In this document: positions 1-7,430 of the stretch, piece after piece
Layout: the number at the start of each line of letters is the position of its first letter
Position numbering within the stretch: position 1 is the first letter of the stretch
Source of the DNA: Rhodocyclaceae bacterium
GTDB lineage: Bacteria; Pseudomonadota; Gammaproteobacteria; Burkholderiales; Rhodocyclaceae
Reading direction: 5' to 3'
NCBI GenBank assembly: GCA_028714035.1
Contig: JAQTNA010000018.1
Coordinates: 1-64,000 of the forward strand
DNA length: 64,000 bases
Position numbers and translations under genes: made by a program
Notes under the pieces: model-generated
Seen by the model: only the letters and a program-made list of their open reading frames with translations
What the model was told of the DNA's origin: nothing
The model's database searches: none

Positions 1-170
1 GCCTCCCGGTGGCGGAAGGAGTCCTTGCCCGGGCGGTCAATATCGAAGCGGTGATGCACATGCTTGATGAGCGACACCCGCATGCCCCGCTCGACGAACA
101 GGGGAATCACCCGCTCGATGAGCGTGGTCTTGCCCGAACCGGAGTAGCCGGCGAAACCGAAAACGTTCAT
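1..170 (-). CDS. mobB: MobB, molybdopterin-guanine dinucleotide biosynthesis adaptor (5' part only)
   Basis: The first 56 codons of a minus-strand gene that runs off the left edge. The product begins MNVFGFAGYSGSGKTTLIER, with a Walker A loop at residues 8-16, followed by a stretch containing SLIKHVHHRFDIDRPGKDS. This is the usual N-terminus of MobB, a GTP-binding protein that helps MobA attach GMP to molybdopterin for bis-MGD enzymes. The ATG lies three bases after the stop of the upstream ATP-grasp-like gene, and its AGGA-type ribosome-binding sequence overlaps that stop, so the two genes are probably co-translated. The C-terminal half is outside the window. Confidence 0.88.
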   Translation of the reverse strand, partial: MNVFGFAGYSGSGKTTLIERVIPLFVERGMRVSLIKHVHHRFDIDRPGKDSFRHRE

Positions 171-173
171 TCC

Positions 174-1451
174 TTATCCTCGATCCACGATCACCACCGG
201 GGCAAAACCGCCGCCGGGGGTGCGGAAATTGGTGGTCTGGCCCTGGTAGAGGCGGGCGCAGCTCTGCTGTATCCGTCCCTGATACACGTAGTGGCGCAGG
301 TCCACCTTGAGTTCCGCCCCGGGCTCCTGGCCTATGCGCCGTTCCCCGGGAGGGGCCAGGGCCTGGGCGACATAGCCGCCGCCGAGGATTTCCGCGAACA
401 CCCTCTTGGTGAGCTTGTCGCCCCGGTAGGCCGCCTTGCTGCCGAAGCCCCCGGCCGGCTTGAAGAAGAGTTGCTTCCGGCGTGCCCAGAAGTCCTCGGC
501 CCGCTCGCTCGTCACGGCCTCGGTGCGCGGAATGGTTTCCAGCAGAATTTTCCGCGTCTCGGCATCCACGCCGAAGGATGTCAGCAGGGCCGGGTCGGAC
601 AGGGCGATGAGGTTCCTCTTGTCGGCGTAGAGGGCATGGGCGCGGGGATGGGGGGTGAGCACGGCGGCATTCGTCTCGTAGGCCCGCCGCAGGGATTCGT
701 GATGCTCCAGGCTGAAATCCGTCACCCGGTTATAGACCAGGTCTACCCGTCGTTTGCCGTGCCATAGGGCTCCGTTTTCCAGGACCAGTTCCGAGGGCGC
801 GCAGACGATGGCTTCGATCCCGGCGCGCTGGAACAGGCGGGCGAAGAGCAGGAATTCCGGGTAAAGGAACTGCTCTTCCGGTGCGTCATCCACGATCGCC
901 ACAGTGTGAAGCGGAGCGTCGGCCCGCTCCAGCCGCCATTCTTCCCGGAACATCTCCAGGATGTCGTCCTCGGCGCTAGCCTCGTTCCGGAGCGGGGGGG
1001 CATCGTGGCAGCACACCCGGTGGGCGCGGCCGAGGCTCGCCACGAGCATGGCGCCACCGGCGTTGGTGTTGATCTCGATGAGTTTCGGCCCGTCGGCCCC
1101 CAGGTGGAAATCGTAGCCCATGAAGACGCCGGCGCTCCGTATTTCCATTTGGGCGATGGCGGGCGCCCGGGACAATACATGGTCCCGATAGACGGGCAAG
1201 GCGATGACGCGCTCCATGGCGGCAATCGCCTGCGCCATGTGCGTCATCTGGCGCCGGCCGACATACATGGCGGTGTCGGCAAAGAGCAGCGGACGCTCCG
1301 TTTCGATCAGGTGCCAGATCTCCCCGCAACCGGCCTCGCAGGCCAGGGCGGAGCGCAGGGCATTCCGGTCCAGGGAGACACAGTGGCAATCCCGGTTGAA
1401 ACGACTCGCCTTGGCGGTGCAGGATTCGGGCGACAAATTGGTTTCAGTCAT
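174..1451 (-). CDS. ATP-grasp-like protein of unknown substrate
   Basis: A 425-residue soluble protein without signal peptide or membrane segment. Two stretches look like ATP-grasp nucleotide and metal-binding elements: LIEINTNAGG at residues 124-133, where E and N would bind Mg, and a glycine-rich FFKPAGGFGSKAAYRG loop near residue 335, which may carry the ATP-binding lysine. The C-terminus is rich in aromatic and arginine residues and ends with a glycine-rich turn. The metal-type motif precedes the lysine loop, the reverse of the normal order, which suggests a circularly permuted ATP-grasp fold; that is inference. It sits directly upstream of mobB, but this alone does not tie it to molybdenum cofactor synthesis. 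The substrate is unknown. Confidence 0.75.
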   Translation of the reverse strand: MTETNLSPESCTAKASRFNRDCHCVSLDRNALRSALACEAGCGEIWHLIETERPLLFADTAMYVGRRQMTHMAQAIAAMERVIALPVYRDHVLSRAPAIAQMEIRSAGVFMGYDFHLGADGPKLIEINTNAGGAMLVASLGRAHRVCCHDAPPLRNEASAEDDILEMFREEWRLERADAPLHTVAIVDDAPEEQFLYPEFLLFARLFQRAGIEAIVCAPSELVLENGALWHGKRRVDLVYNRVTDFSLEHHESLRRAYETNAAVLTPHPRAHALYADKRNLIALSDPALLTSFGVDAETRKILLETIPRTEAVTSERAEDFWARRKQLFFKPAGGFGSKAAYRGDKLTKRVFAEILGGGYVAQALAPPGERRIGQEPGAELKVDLRHYVYQGRIQQSCARLYQGQTTNFRTPGGGFAPVVIVDRG

Positions 1452-1620
1452 GGCGCGACGATTCTACCACCGGCCCGACAGGCCAAGAATTGATCCGGGG
1501 CAGGGCGTGCGTCTCGCGCGTTTGGGCGTGCGAGATGGCCGGGGACGGAGGCGGGCGGCAAAACCCGGTAAAGTTTTTCCCTTCCGGGACGATGACTCCC
1601 TACGGCCAGGCGCTGTTTGC

Positions 1621-1647
1621 TTGACCGGAGTCAATGTCGGTTATCAT
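1621..1647 (+). promoter_or_regulatory. Candidate sigma-70 promoter of the pseudopilus operon
   Basis: TTGACC at 1621-1626 and TATCAT at 1642-1647, 15 bp apart, would start transcription near 1654, about 30 bases before the gspG start. The spacing is short, so this is tentative. Confidence 0.35.
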
Positions 1648-1684
1648 CACCCCTTGGAAAAAATGCCGGAGACCGTGTAAGCCG

Positions 1685-2137
1685 ATGAATCCCAAAGCCT
1701 GCAAACAACGCGCCTGCCCTCCTGGCGGCATGCCGTCCCAATCCGGGTTCACCCTCCTCGAGCTGCTGGTGGTGATGGTCATCATCGGACTCCTGGCGGG
1801 CTATGTGGCGCCCAGGTTCTTCGCCCAGGTGGGCAAGTCGGAGGTCAAGGTGGCCAAGGCCCAGATTGACGGCCTGGAAAAAGCACTGGACCAGTACCGT
1901 TTAGATGTGGGAAAATATCCCACTACTGAACAAGGACTGGCGGCTCTCAATGAGAAACCTGCGGGCGAAGCGAAATGGGCCGGGCCTTACCTCAAGAAGG
2001 CCGTACCCCCCGATCCCTGGGGCCGTCCCTACGTCTACAAGCAGCCCGGCGAACATGGCGAATATGATCTCCTGTCCTACGGCAAGGATGGACAGCCGGG
2101 GGGCAGCGGGGAAGACGCGGACATCACCAGCTGGTAA
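1685..2137 (+). CDS. gspG: GspG-type major pseudopilin
   Basis: A 150-residue prepilin. The positively charged leader ends SQSG at residue 21, followed by FTLLELLVVMVIIGLLAG, a type III prepilin signal with Glu at +5 of the mature protein and the hydrophobic N-terminal helix. Downstream are hallmarks of the major pseudopilin GspG: PTTEQGLAAL, PPDPWGRPY, and a C-terminal calcium-loop region YGKDGQPGGSGEDADI ending in TSW. It would be cleaved and methylated by a prepilin peptidase, which is not encoded here, and polymerise into the periplasmic pseudopilus. The start at 1685 is preferred because the upstream in-frame extension to 1634 covers the likely promoter and leader. First gene of the operon. 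Confidence 0.93.
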   Translation: MNPKACKQRACPPGGMPSQSGFTLLELLVVMVIIGLLAGYVAPRFFAQVGKSEVKVAKAQIDGLEKALDQYRLDVGKYPTTEQGLAALNEKPAGEAKWAGPYLKKAVPPDPWGRPYVYKQPGEHGEYDLLSYGKDGQPGGSGEDADITSW

Positions 2138-2146
2138 GGCAAGAAC

Positions 2147-3328
2147 ATGTATTTCGACGTCAAGGCCATGAAGCCCGGCGCCGGCGTGGTGCGGCTGACC
2201 ATTGATGCCACCGATGCCGGCGAGGCGGGACATCAGGCCGAGACCCAAGGGTTGGCGGTGCTGTCCGTCATCCCCCGCGCCGGGCAGTCACTGCGGCGGG
2301 GCGGGCGCTTCCCGCTCCTGCTGTTCAACCAGGAACTGCTGGCCCTGCTGGAAGCCGGGGTATCCCTGATCGAGGCCCTGGAAACCCTGGTGGAGAAGGA
2401 GCAGCGTTCCCTGGTGAGGAATGTGCTGGTGCAACTCGTGCGCCGTCTGCGGGAAGGGCAGAATTTTTCCGCCGCGCTCCAGGATCATCCGGCCTCCTTC
2501 CCTCCGCTCTTTGTGGCCACGCTGCGCGCCAGCGAAAAGACCAGCGACCTGCAAGAGGCCCTGCGCCGCTACATCGCTCACCAGACCCACATGGAAGCGG
2601 CCCGGGGCAAGCTCATCGGTGCGGCCATCTACCCCATGCTGCTCCTGGCGGTGGGCGGGCTGGTGCTGCTCTTCCTCATGGGTTACGTGGTGCCGCGCTT
2701 CAGTCACATCTACGAGGACATGGGCAGCCGCCTGCCCTTCATGTCCCGTCTGCTCCTGGCCTGGGGAAACCTGCTTCAGGACTGGTGGCCCGTGTTGCTG
2801 GGTACGCTTCTGGCCCTGGGCTCGCTGGGTGTACACCTGTTCCGGAAGCCCGCCGTCCAGGCCTCGCTGGCCGGGCTCCTGTGGCGCGTGCCGGAGCTGG
2901 GCGAGCGGCTGCGCGTCATCCATCTGGCCCGTTTCTATCGCACCCTGGGCATGCTGCTCTCCGGGGGGGTGGCGGTGGTGCCGGCAATCGAGATGTCGTC
3001 CGGCCTGCTTTCCCCCATGCTGCAACCGGCGCTGGCCCGGGCCAAGAGCCGCATCCATGACGGCATGGCCATCTCCGATGCCATGGAAGGATCGGGCCTG
3101 GTGACGGCGGTGGCCTTGCGCATGTTGCGCGTGGGTGAGCGGGCAGGCAACATGGGTGTCATGATGGAAAGCATCGCCGCCTTCCATGAAGAGGAAAACG
3201 GGCGCTGGCTGGAGTGGGCCACGCGCCTCTTCGGCCCCGTGCTCATGCTCCTCATGGGCCTATTGATCGGGCTGGTGGTGGTGCTGCTCTACCTTCCCAT
3301 CTTCCAGTTGGCCGACAGCCTGGGTTGA
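2147..3328 (+). CDS. gspF: GspF/PilC-type inner-membrane platform protein
   Basis: A 393-residue polytopic protein that starts nine bases after gspG. It has two T2SSF repeats: a cytoplasmic helical domain around residues 57-160 and a second around 255-360. Membrane segments lie near 161-182, 212-232 and 363-388. FNQELLALLEAGVSL in the first repeat and FYRTLGMLLSGGVAVVPA in the second are the usual repeat openings. In the assembly machine this protein couples the GspE ATPase to pseudopilin extraction from the inner membrane. Length matches the family (about 400). Confidence 0.92.
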   Translation: MYFDVKAMKPGAGVVRLTIDATDAGEAGHQAETQGLAVLSVIPRAGQSLRRGGRFPLLLFNQELLALLEAGVSLIEALETLVEKEQRSLVRNVLVQLVRRLREGQNFSAALQDHPASFPPLFVATLRASEKTSDLQEALRRYIAHQTHMEAARGKLIGAAIYPMLLLAVGGLVLLFLMGYVVPRFSHIYEDMGSRLPFMSRLLLAWGNLLQDWWPVLLGTLLALGSLGVHLFRKPAVQASLAGLLWRVPELGERLRVIHLARFYRTLGMLLSGGVAVVPAIEMSSGLLSPMLQPALARAKSRIHDGMAISDAMEGSGLVTAVALRMLRVGERAGNMGVMMESIAAFHEEENGRWLEWATRLFGPVLMLLMGLLIGLVVVLLYLPIFQLADSLG

Positions 3329-3349
3329 TTTGGAACCCTTTGGAACACG

Positions 3350-3482
3350 TAAACCGCAGAGACGCAGAGGCGCAGAGAAAACCATGAATGGTATGGCCAT
3401 CAACGCTTGGGCTTGTGATGTTCGTGCACAAAGGGGCAGGTTCTCGCCTTTCCTCTGCGCCTCTGCGCCTCTGCGGTTCAAA
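3350..3482. repeat. R1 hairpin repeat, copy a
   Basis: An inverted repeat of about 130 bp between gspF and gspE. The left arm starts AACCGCAGAGACGCAGAG at 3352, with 8-bp units of the form NNGCAGAG. The right arm, ending TCTGCGGTT at about 3479, is its reverse complement with one mismatch over 26 bp. The loop region contains CAGGTTCTCGCC next to the right arm. Copies b, c and d are at 11302, 33503 and 49400. Confidence 0.85.
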
Positions 3483-3496
3483 TCGGCTTTTCCGGC

Positions 3497-5164
3497 ATGA
3501 ACAGCGCCCGGACTCTATCCCCAGACACCCTGCGCAAGGCGCGCGCGGAATCGGTACGCGCCGGGCGGCCGATGCTGGCGGTGCTGCGCGAGGTGGCGGC
3601 CGTGTCCGACGGCGAGTTCCTGCACGCCCTGGGTGTCACGGCGCGACTGCCCGTCCTGGACATGGCGGGGCTGGACAGGCTCAAACCCGCCTTCGATCTC
3701 CTGCCCTTCGCGGACGCCCTGCAGAAGCAATGCCTGCCGTTCCTGGATGAAGCGGGGGGACTGGCGCTGGTCATCGGCGATCCCTTCGATCAGACCCTGC
3801 GCGACTGGGCCGACGAGCGCCTCAGACAGACGCCGCGCTACGCCCTGGCGGAGGCGGCGGATATCGCCGCGAGCCTCGCGCGCCAGGAAACCCAGATGCG
3901 GGCCATGGATGGCGTGGTGTCCGAGGCGGGCCAGGGCGAGGGCGCGATGCGCGGGGAAGACATCTCCCTGCGGCGCATCTCGGAAGACACGAGCCCGGTG
4001 GTCAAGGCGGTCAATTCCACCCTCTACGATGCCCTGAAGGCGGAGGCGAGCGACATCCACCTGGAAACCACGCCGGGGGGCATGCAGATCAAGTACCGGA
4101 TTGACGGCGTTCTGTCCGCCGTGGGGGGCATATCCGGCCGCGACACGGCGGAGCGCGTCATCTCCCGGGTCAAGATCATGGCCGAACTGGACATCGCCGA
4201 GCGGCGCGTGCCCCAGGATGGCCGCTTCAAGGTGCTGGTGGCCGGCCGGGAAATTGACCTGCGCGTCTCCATCATGCCCAGCATCCATGGCGAGGACGCC
4301 GTGCTGCGCATCCTGGACAAGCAGCATCTCGACGACACCGCCGTCGGCCTGCGCCTGGATAGCCTGGGCTTCGAGGGTGACATGCTGACCAACCTGCGGC
4401 GCCTGTCCCGGGAGCCCTACGGCATGCTGCTGGTGACCGGCCCCACGGGCAGCGGCAAGACCACCACCCTCTACGCCGCCCTGGGCGAGATCAACAACGG
4501 CCGGGACAAGATCATCACCATCGAGGACCCGGTGGAATATCAGCTTTCCGGCGTGTTGCAGATTCCGGTGAACGAGAAGAAAGGCCTGACCTTTGCCCGC
4601 GGCCTGCGTTCCATCCTGCGTCACGATCCGGACAAGATCATGGTGGGCGAAATCCGGGACGGGGAGACGGCCCAGATCGCCATCCAGGCCGCCCTCACCG
4701 GTCACCTGGTGTTCACCACCGTGCATGCCAACAATGTCTTCGATGTCATCGGCCGCTTCATGCACATGGGCGTGGACCCCTACAACCTGGTGTCGGCCCT
4801 GAATGCCGTTCTGGCCCAGCGCCTGGTGCGCCTGAACTGTGCCGCGTGCAGCGAGGACGTGGCTCCGGACGCGGTTCTGCTGGCGGAGTCCGGCATCACC
4901 GACAGTTCCGGTTTCCGTTTCCGGGCCGGACGCGGCTGCGGCCAGTGTCACGGCACCGGGTTCAAGGGCCGCCGTGCCATCTCGGAACTTTTGCGCCTGA
5001 ACGATGAAATGCGGGAACTGATACTGGGGCGGGAACCCATACGCCGGCTCAAGGAGGCGGCGCGACGGGGCGGCACCCTGAGTCTGCGGGAATCGGGCCT
5101 GGCCCTGGTGGCCCGGGGAGAAACCAGCCTGGAGGAATTGAATCGTGTCACTTTCGTGGCGTGA
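3497..5164 (+). CDS. gspE: GspE/PilB-type secretion ATPase
   Basis: A 555-residue cytoplasmic hexameric ATPase that powers pseudopilus assembly. An N-terminal T2SSE_N/MshEN-like region (about 1-130) is followed by the AAA+ domain: Walker A GPTGSGKTT near 315-323, an Asp box ITIEDPVEYQ, a Walker B region KIMVGEIRDGETA near 377-389 and the His box TGHLVFTTVHANN. Two cysteine pairs, CAAC (about 447) and CGQC (about 482), form the zinc knuckle typical of GspE/PilB and absent from PilT retraction ATPases. The ATG lies 15 bases after repeat R1a and has no clear ribosome-binding sequence. The 3' end overlaps the next gene by 20 bases. Confidence 0.93.
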   Translation: MNSARTLSPDTLRKARAESVRAGRPMLAVLREVAAVSDGEFLHALGVTARLPVLDMAGLDRLKPAFDLLPFADALQKQCLPFLDEAGGLALVIGDPFDQTLRDWADERLRQTPRYALAEAADIAASLARQETQMRAMDGVVSEAGQGEGAMRGEDISLRRISEDTSPVVKAVNSTLYDALKAEASDIHLETTPGGMQIKYRIDGVLSAVGGISGRDTAERVISRVKIMAELDIAERRVPQDGRFKVLVAGREIDLRVSIMPSIHGEDAVLRILDKQHLDDTAVGLRLDSLGFEGDMLTNLRRLSREPYGMLLVTGPTGSGKTTTLYAALGEINNGRDKIITIEDPVEYQLSGVLQIPVNEKKGLTFARGLRSILRHDPDKIMVGEIRDGETAQIAIQAALTGHLVFTTVHANNVFDVIGRFMHMGVDPYNLVSALNAVLAQRLVRLNCAACSEDVAPDAVLLAESGITDSSGFRFRAGRGCGQCHGTGFKGRRAISELLRLNDEMRELILGREPIRRLKEAARRGGTLSLRESGLALVARGETSLEELNRVTFVA

Positions 5165-5912
5165 ACGGCTGGACGTGTTTCTGAGTCCGTCGCGGGTGGA
5201 GACCCTGCGGCGGGGCGGGTTCCTGCGCCAGTGGAAAGGCGAGGGCGCGTCCCACCCGATCCAGGCGGCCGGGACGATGCGGGAGGACTGGCGCGAGCCG
5301 CTGGCCCGCCTCGCCGGGCTGTCCACCGGGGAGGGCCTGGACATGAGCATCCTGCTGTCCTCGTGTTTTGTCCGTTTCCAGGTCTTGCCCTGGATGGAAG
5401 AGGTACAGACGGCGGAGGAGCGGAAATCCTACGCCGCCATCCATTTTCGCCAGACTTACGGGGCGGCGGCGGACGCCTGGGAAATCATGGTGAGCGAAGA
5501 ACCGCCCGGACGGCCGGCCCCGGCCTGTGCGGTGGACAAGGCCCTTCTGGAAGGGCTGCGTGCCCTGGCGGTGGACAAGGGCTGCCGCCTGGCGTCCGTC
5601 CAGCCCGTCTTCGCCCTGGCCTGGAACCGCTGGCGCGGCAATCTGGATGGTCAGGGCGGTTTTCTCGCGGTGGCCGAGGAGGGCGCCCTGTGCATGGCCG
5701 CCTCGGGCAGCGGGGGCTGGCTCTCCATGAGCAATCGGCGCCTGGCGGGCACTCCCTTGCAGGAGGCGCTGTCCGCCGTTCTGGATGAACAGGATCTCCT
5801 GGCCGACGTGCCGCCTCCCGGCGCACGCCGCTGTCTGGCGGCTGTCCATGGCCCCGCGCCGAGCGCCGTCGGCTGGAAGGCCCTGGACGGCGGATGGAGG
5901 GCCTGGCTATGA
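5145..5912 (+). CDS. Unrecognised operon protein in the PilM/GspL position
   Basis: A 255-residue protein between gspE and a PilN-like gene, overlapping both (20 bases with gspE, ATGA with the next). In related assembly operons this position holds the actin-like PilM or the cytoplasmic part of GspL, which recruits the ATPase. I do not see convincing actin-fold phosphate loops, and there is no membrane segment. Aromatic and tryptophan-containing stretches (FVRFQVLPWMEEV, residues about 76-88; FALAWNRWRGNL, about 154-165) suggest a compact cytoplasmic domain. A diverged PilM/GspL-cyto homologue is inferred from position only. Confidence 0.6.
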   Translation: MSLSWRERLDVFLSPSRVETLRRGGFLRQWKGEGASHPIQAAGTMREDWREPLARLAGLSTGEGLDMSILLSSCFVRFQVLPWMEEVQTAEERKSYAAIHFRQTYGAAADAWEIMVSEEPPGRPAPACAVDKALLEGLRALAVDKGCRLASVQPVFALAWNRWRGNLDGQGGFLAVAEEGALCMAASGSGGWLSMSNRRLAGTPLQEALSAVLDEQDLLADVPPPGARRCLAAVHGPAPSAVGWKALDGGWRAWL

Positions 5913-6427
5913 AATTCTTGTCCTTCTCCGGTGCGCCGGGTTATCTCAAGCTGGACTTCCAGCGTCCGGCGGCAGGCTGGGGCGCTTCGTCGCGGCTGGG
6001 CCTGGTGGTGCTCGCCCTGGGCCTGGCGCTGGCCGGATGGCAGGTCTGGCGCTACCTGGACTTGAAGGCGAGGGCGGACGCGGTCGAACAGCGCGTGGCG
6101 GAGATGCGCAAGAAGCCAGCCAACGGACAAGCCGTACCGGACGAGGCCCTGCCTGGCCTGAACAACCCCTGGGGCCGGCTGCTGTCCGATCTGGCCGGCG
6201 CGGGAAGCGATGACATCGCCCTGCTCGCCCTGGACGCGGATGGCGGCCGGGGCACGCTGCGGGTCATGGGGGAGGCGAAGAGCCTGGACGACGTGCTGGC
6301 CTATGTGCGCAGACTTGCGGACACGGGCTCGCTTCCGCACCCCGAGCTCGTCTCCCACGAATTGAAGAAGGCGGAGGAGCAGCCAGTGGTAGGCTTCACC
6401 CTCCGTGCCGGCTGGGGGGGACGATGA
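5909..6427 (+). CDS. PilN/GspL-C-like bitopic assembly protein
   Basis: A 172-residue protein with a short cytoplasmic N-terminus, one membrane helix (LGLVVLALGLALAGWQVW, near residues 28-48) and a coiled-coil-prone segment (LKARADAVEQRVAEMRKK) leading to a small periplasmic domain. This is the architecture of PilN and the C-terminal part of GspL, which form the inner-membrane alignment complex with the PilO/GspM-like partner encoded next. The ATG at 5909 forms an ATGA overlap with the upstream stop; an in-frame ATG at 5894 is less likely. Confidence 0.7.
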   Translation: MKFLSFSGAPGYLKLDFQRPAAGWGASSRLGLVVLALGLALAGWQVWRYLDLKARADAVEQRVAEMRKKPANGQAVPDEALPGLNNPWGRLLSDLAGAGSDDIALLALDADGGRGTLRVMGEAKSLDDVLAYVRRLADTGSLPHPELVSHELKKAEEQPVVGFTLRAGWGGR

Positions 6428-6954
6428 AAGAGACTCAAGCTAGCTCCGTCAGTCCCTGGCTGAGCCTGGCTTACAGGCTGCGCCGGTGGGGCTGGTCCCT
6501 GCCCCTGGGACTCGTGTTCGCGATCATCGCCCTGGCCATTCAGTTGGCCGGGGTGTCGGAGGCGGAGAGTCGGCTGGAGACGCTGAATCGGGACTTGGCG
6601 CGCCTGACCGTGCTCAAGGCGCGGCCCGCGGACCCGTCCGTGGCGCCGCGGAACCTGCCGCGCGAGTCCGCATTGCCCGATCTGCTGCGTGCCATCATGG
6701 AGTCCGCCCAGAAGAATGGCGTCGCCGCGGAGAGTGGAGAATACCGCCAGTCCCGGGAAGGACGGCTGTTGCGCTGCCGCCTGGTGTTGCCGGTGCGTGC
6801 CACTTATCCCCAGTTGCGTACCTGGCTGGCGGAAACCCTGAATTCCCATCCCACGGCCAGCCTGGACGAGTTCGCACTGCATCGGATCGCGGCGGCGGAC
6901 GGGACGCTCGAAGGGCGGGTGCAGCTTTCGCTGTACCTGGAGGCGCAGAAATGA
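6424..6954 (+). CDS. PilO/GspM-like bitopic assembly protein
   Basis: A 176-residue protein with one N-terminal membrane helix (residues about 24-44, LPLGLVFAIIALAIQLAGV), a short coiled coil and a periplasmic ferredoxin-like region in which LLRAIMESAQKNGVAAESGEY and the following strand resemble PilO/GspM. It starts in an ATGA overlap with the previous gene and ends in another with the next, showing tight translational coupling. It probably dimerises with the PilN-like protein to form the periplasmic ring under the secretin. Exact family membership is inferred from architecture and order. Confidence 0.7.
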   Translation: MKETQASSVSPWLSLAYRLRRWGWSLPLGLVFAIIALAIQLAGVSEAESRLETLNRDLARLTVLKARPADPSVAPRNLPRESALPDLLRAIMESAQKNGVAAESGEYRQSREGRLLRCRLVLPVRATYPQLRTWLAETLNSHPTASLDEFALHRIAAADGTLEGRVQLSLYLEAQK

Positions 6955-7430
6955 AGGCCGGTCTGCGTCGGGGACTGCTGGCCGCCGGCCTGGCCGCCAC
7001 GCTGGCGGCGGTGTTCCTGCTGGACCGGCCGGAGGAGACGCTGGAATCCCCGACGAAAAAGCCGGCCGCCTCCGCGAGGACTTCCGCGGCACCGGCCGTG
7101 GCGGCTCTGCCCAAGGCCGGCGTCGCGCCAGGGGTTGGCCGCCTGGAGGCGGAGGGGGCGGACCTGTTTCCGGCCCGAAGCTGGCGGCCGGCGCCGCCTC
7201 CCGCAGCGCCGGTGCCCCCGTCGGCGCCGCCGCTGCCGTACGAATACAAGGGCCGCCTGGAGGAGGGCGGCCAGAGCCGGGTTTTCCTGGCCCGGCAACA
7301 AACCATGCTGGTGGTGAAGCAGGGCGATACGCTGGACGGCCTCTACCATGTGGACGCCGTCACGCCCTGGACCGTGGAATTCACCTACCTGCCCCTGAAA
7401 CAGAAACAGAGCCTGAGCTTCAGCAAATGA
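6951..7430 (+). CDS. PilP/GspC-like periplasmic linker protein
   Basis: A 159-residue protein with an N-terminal hydrophobic segment (LLAAGLAATLAAVFLL, residues about 8-24), a long Pro/Ala-rich linker (about 30-95), and a C-terminal beta-rich domain beginning LPYEYKGRLEEGGQSRVFLA and containing VVKQGDTLDGLYHVDAV. That domain resembles the homology region of GspC and PilP, which contacts the N-terminal domains of the secretin and joins the inner-membrane complex to the outer-membrane channel. It overlaps both neighbours by four bases and directly precedes the secretin gene, as expected for this role. Confidence 0.72.
   Translation: MKAGLRRGLLAAGLAATLAAVFLLDRPEETLESPTKKPAASARTSAAPAVAALPKAGVAPGVGRLEAEGADLFPARSWRPAPPPAAPVPPSAPPLPYEYKGRLEEGGQSRVFLARQQTMLVVKQGDTLDGLYHVDAVTPWTVEFTYLPLKQKQSLSFSK

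Noticed and set aside
3515..5350. A long minus-strand open frame of over 600 codons opposite gspE
   Set aside because: It is the antisense of a clear ATPase gene, with a low-complexity His/Gln/Gly-rich translation typical of high-GC shadows.
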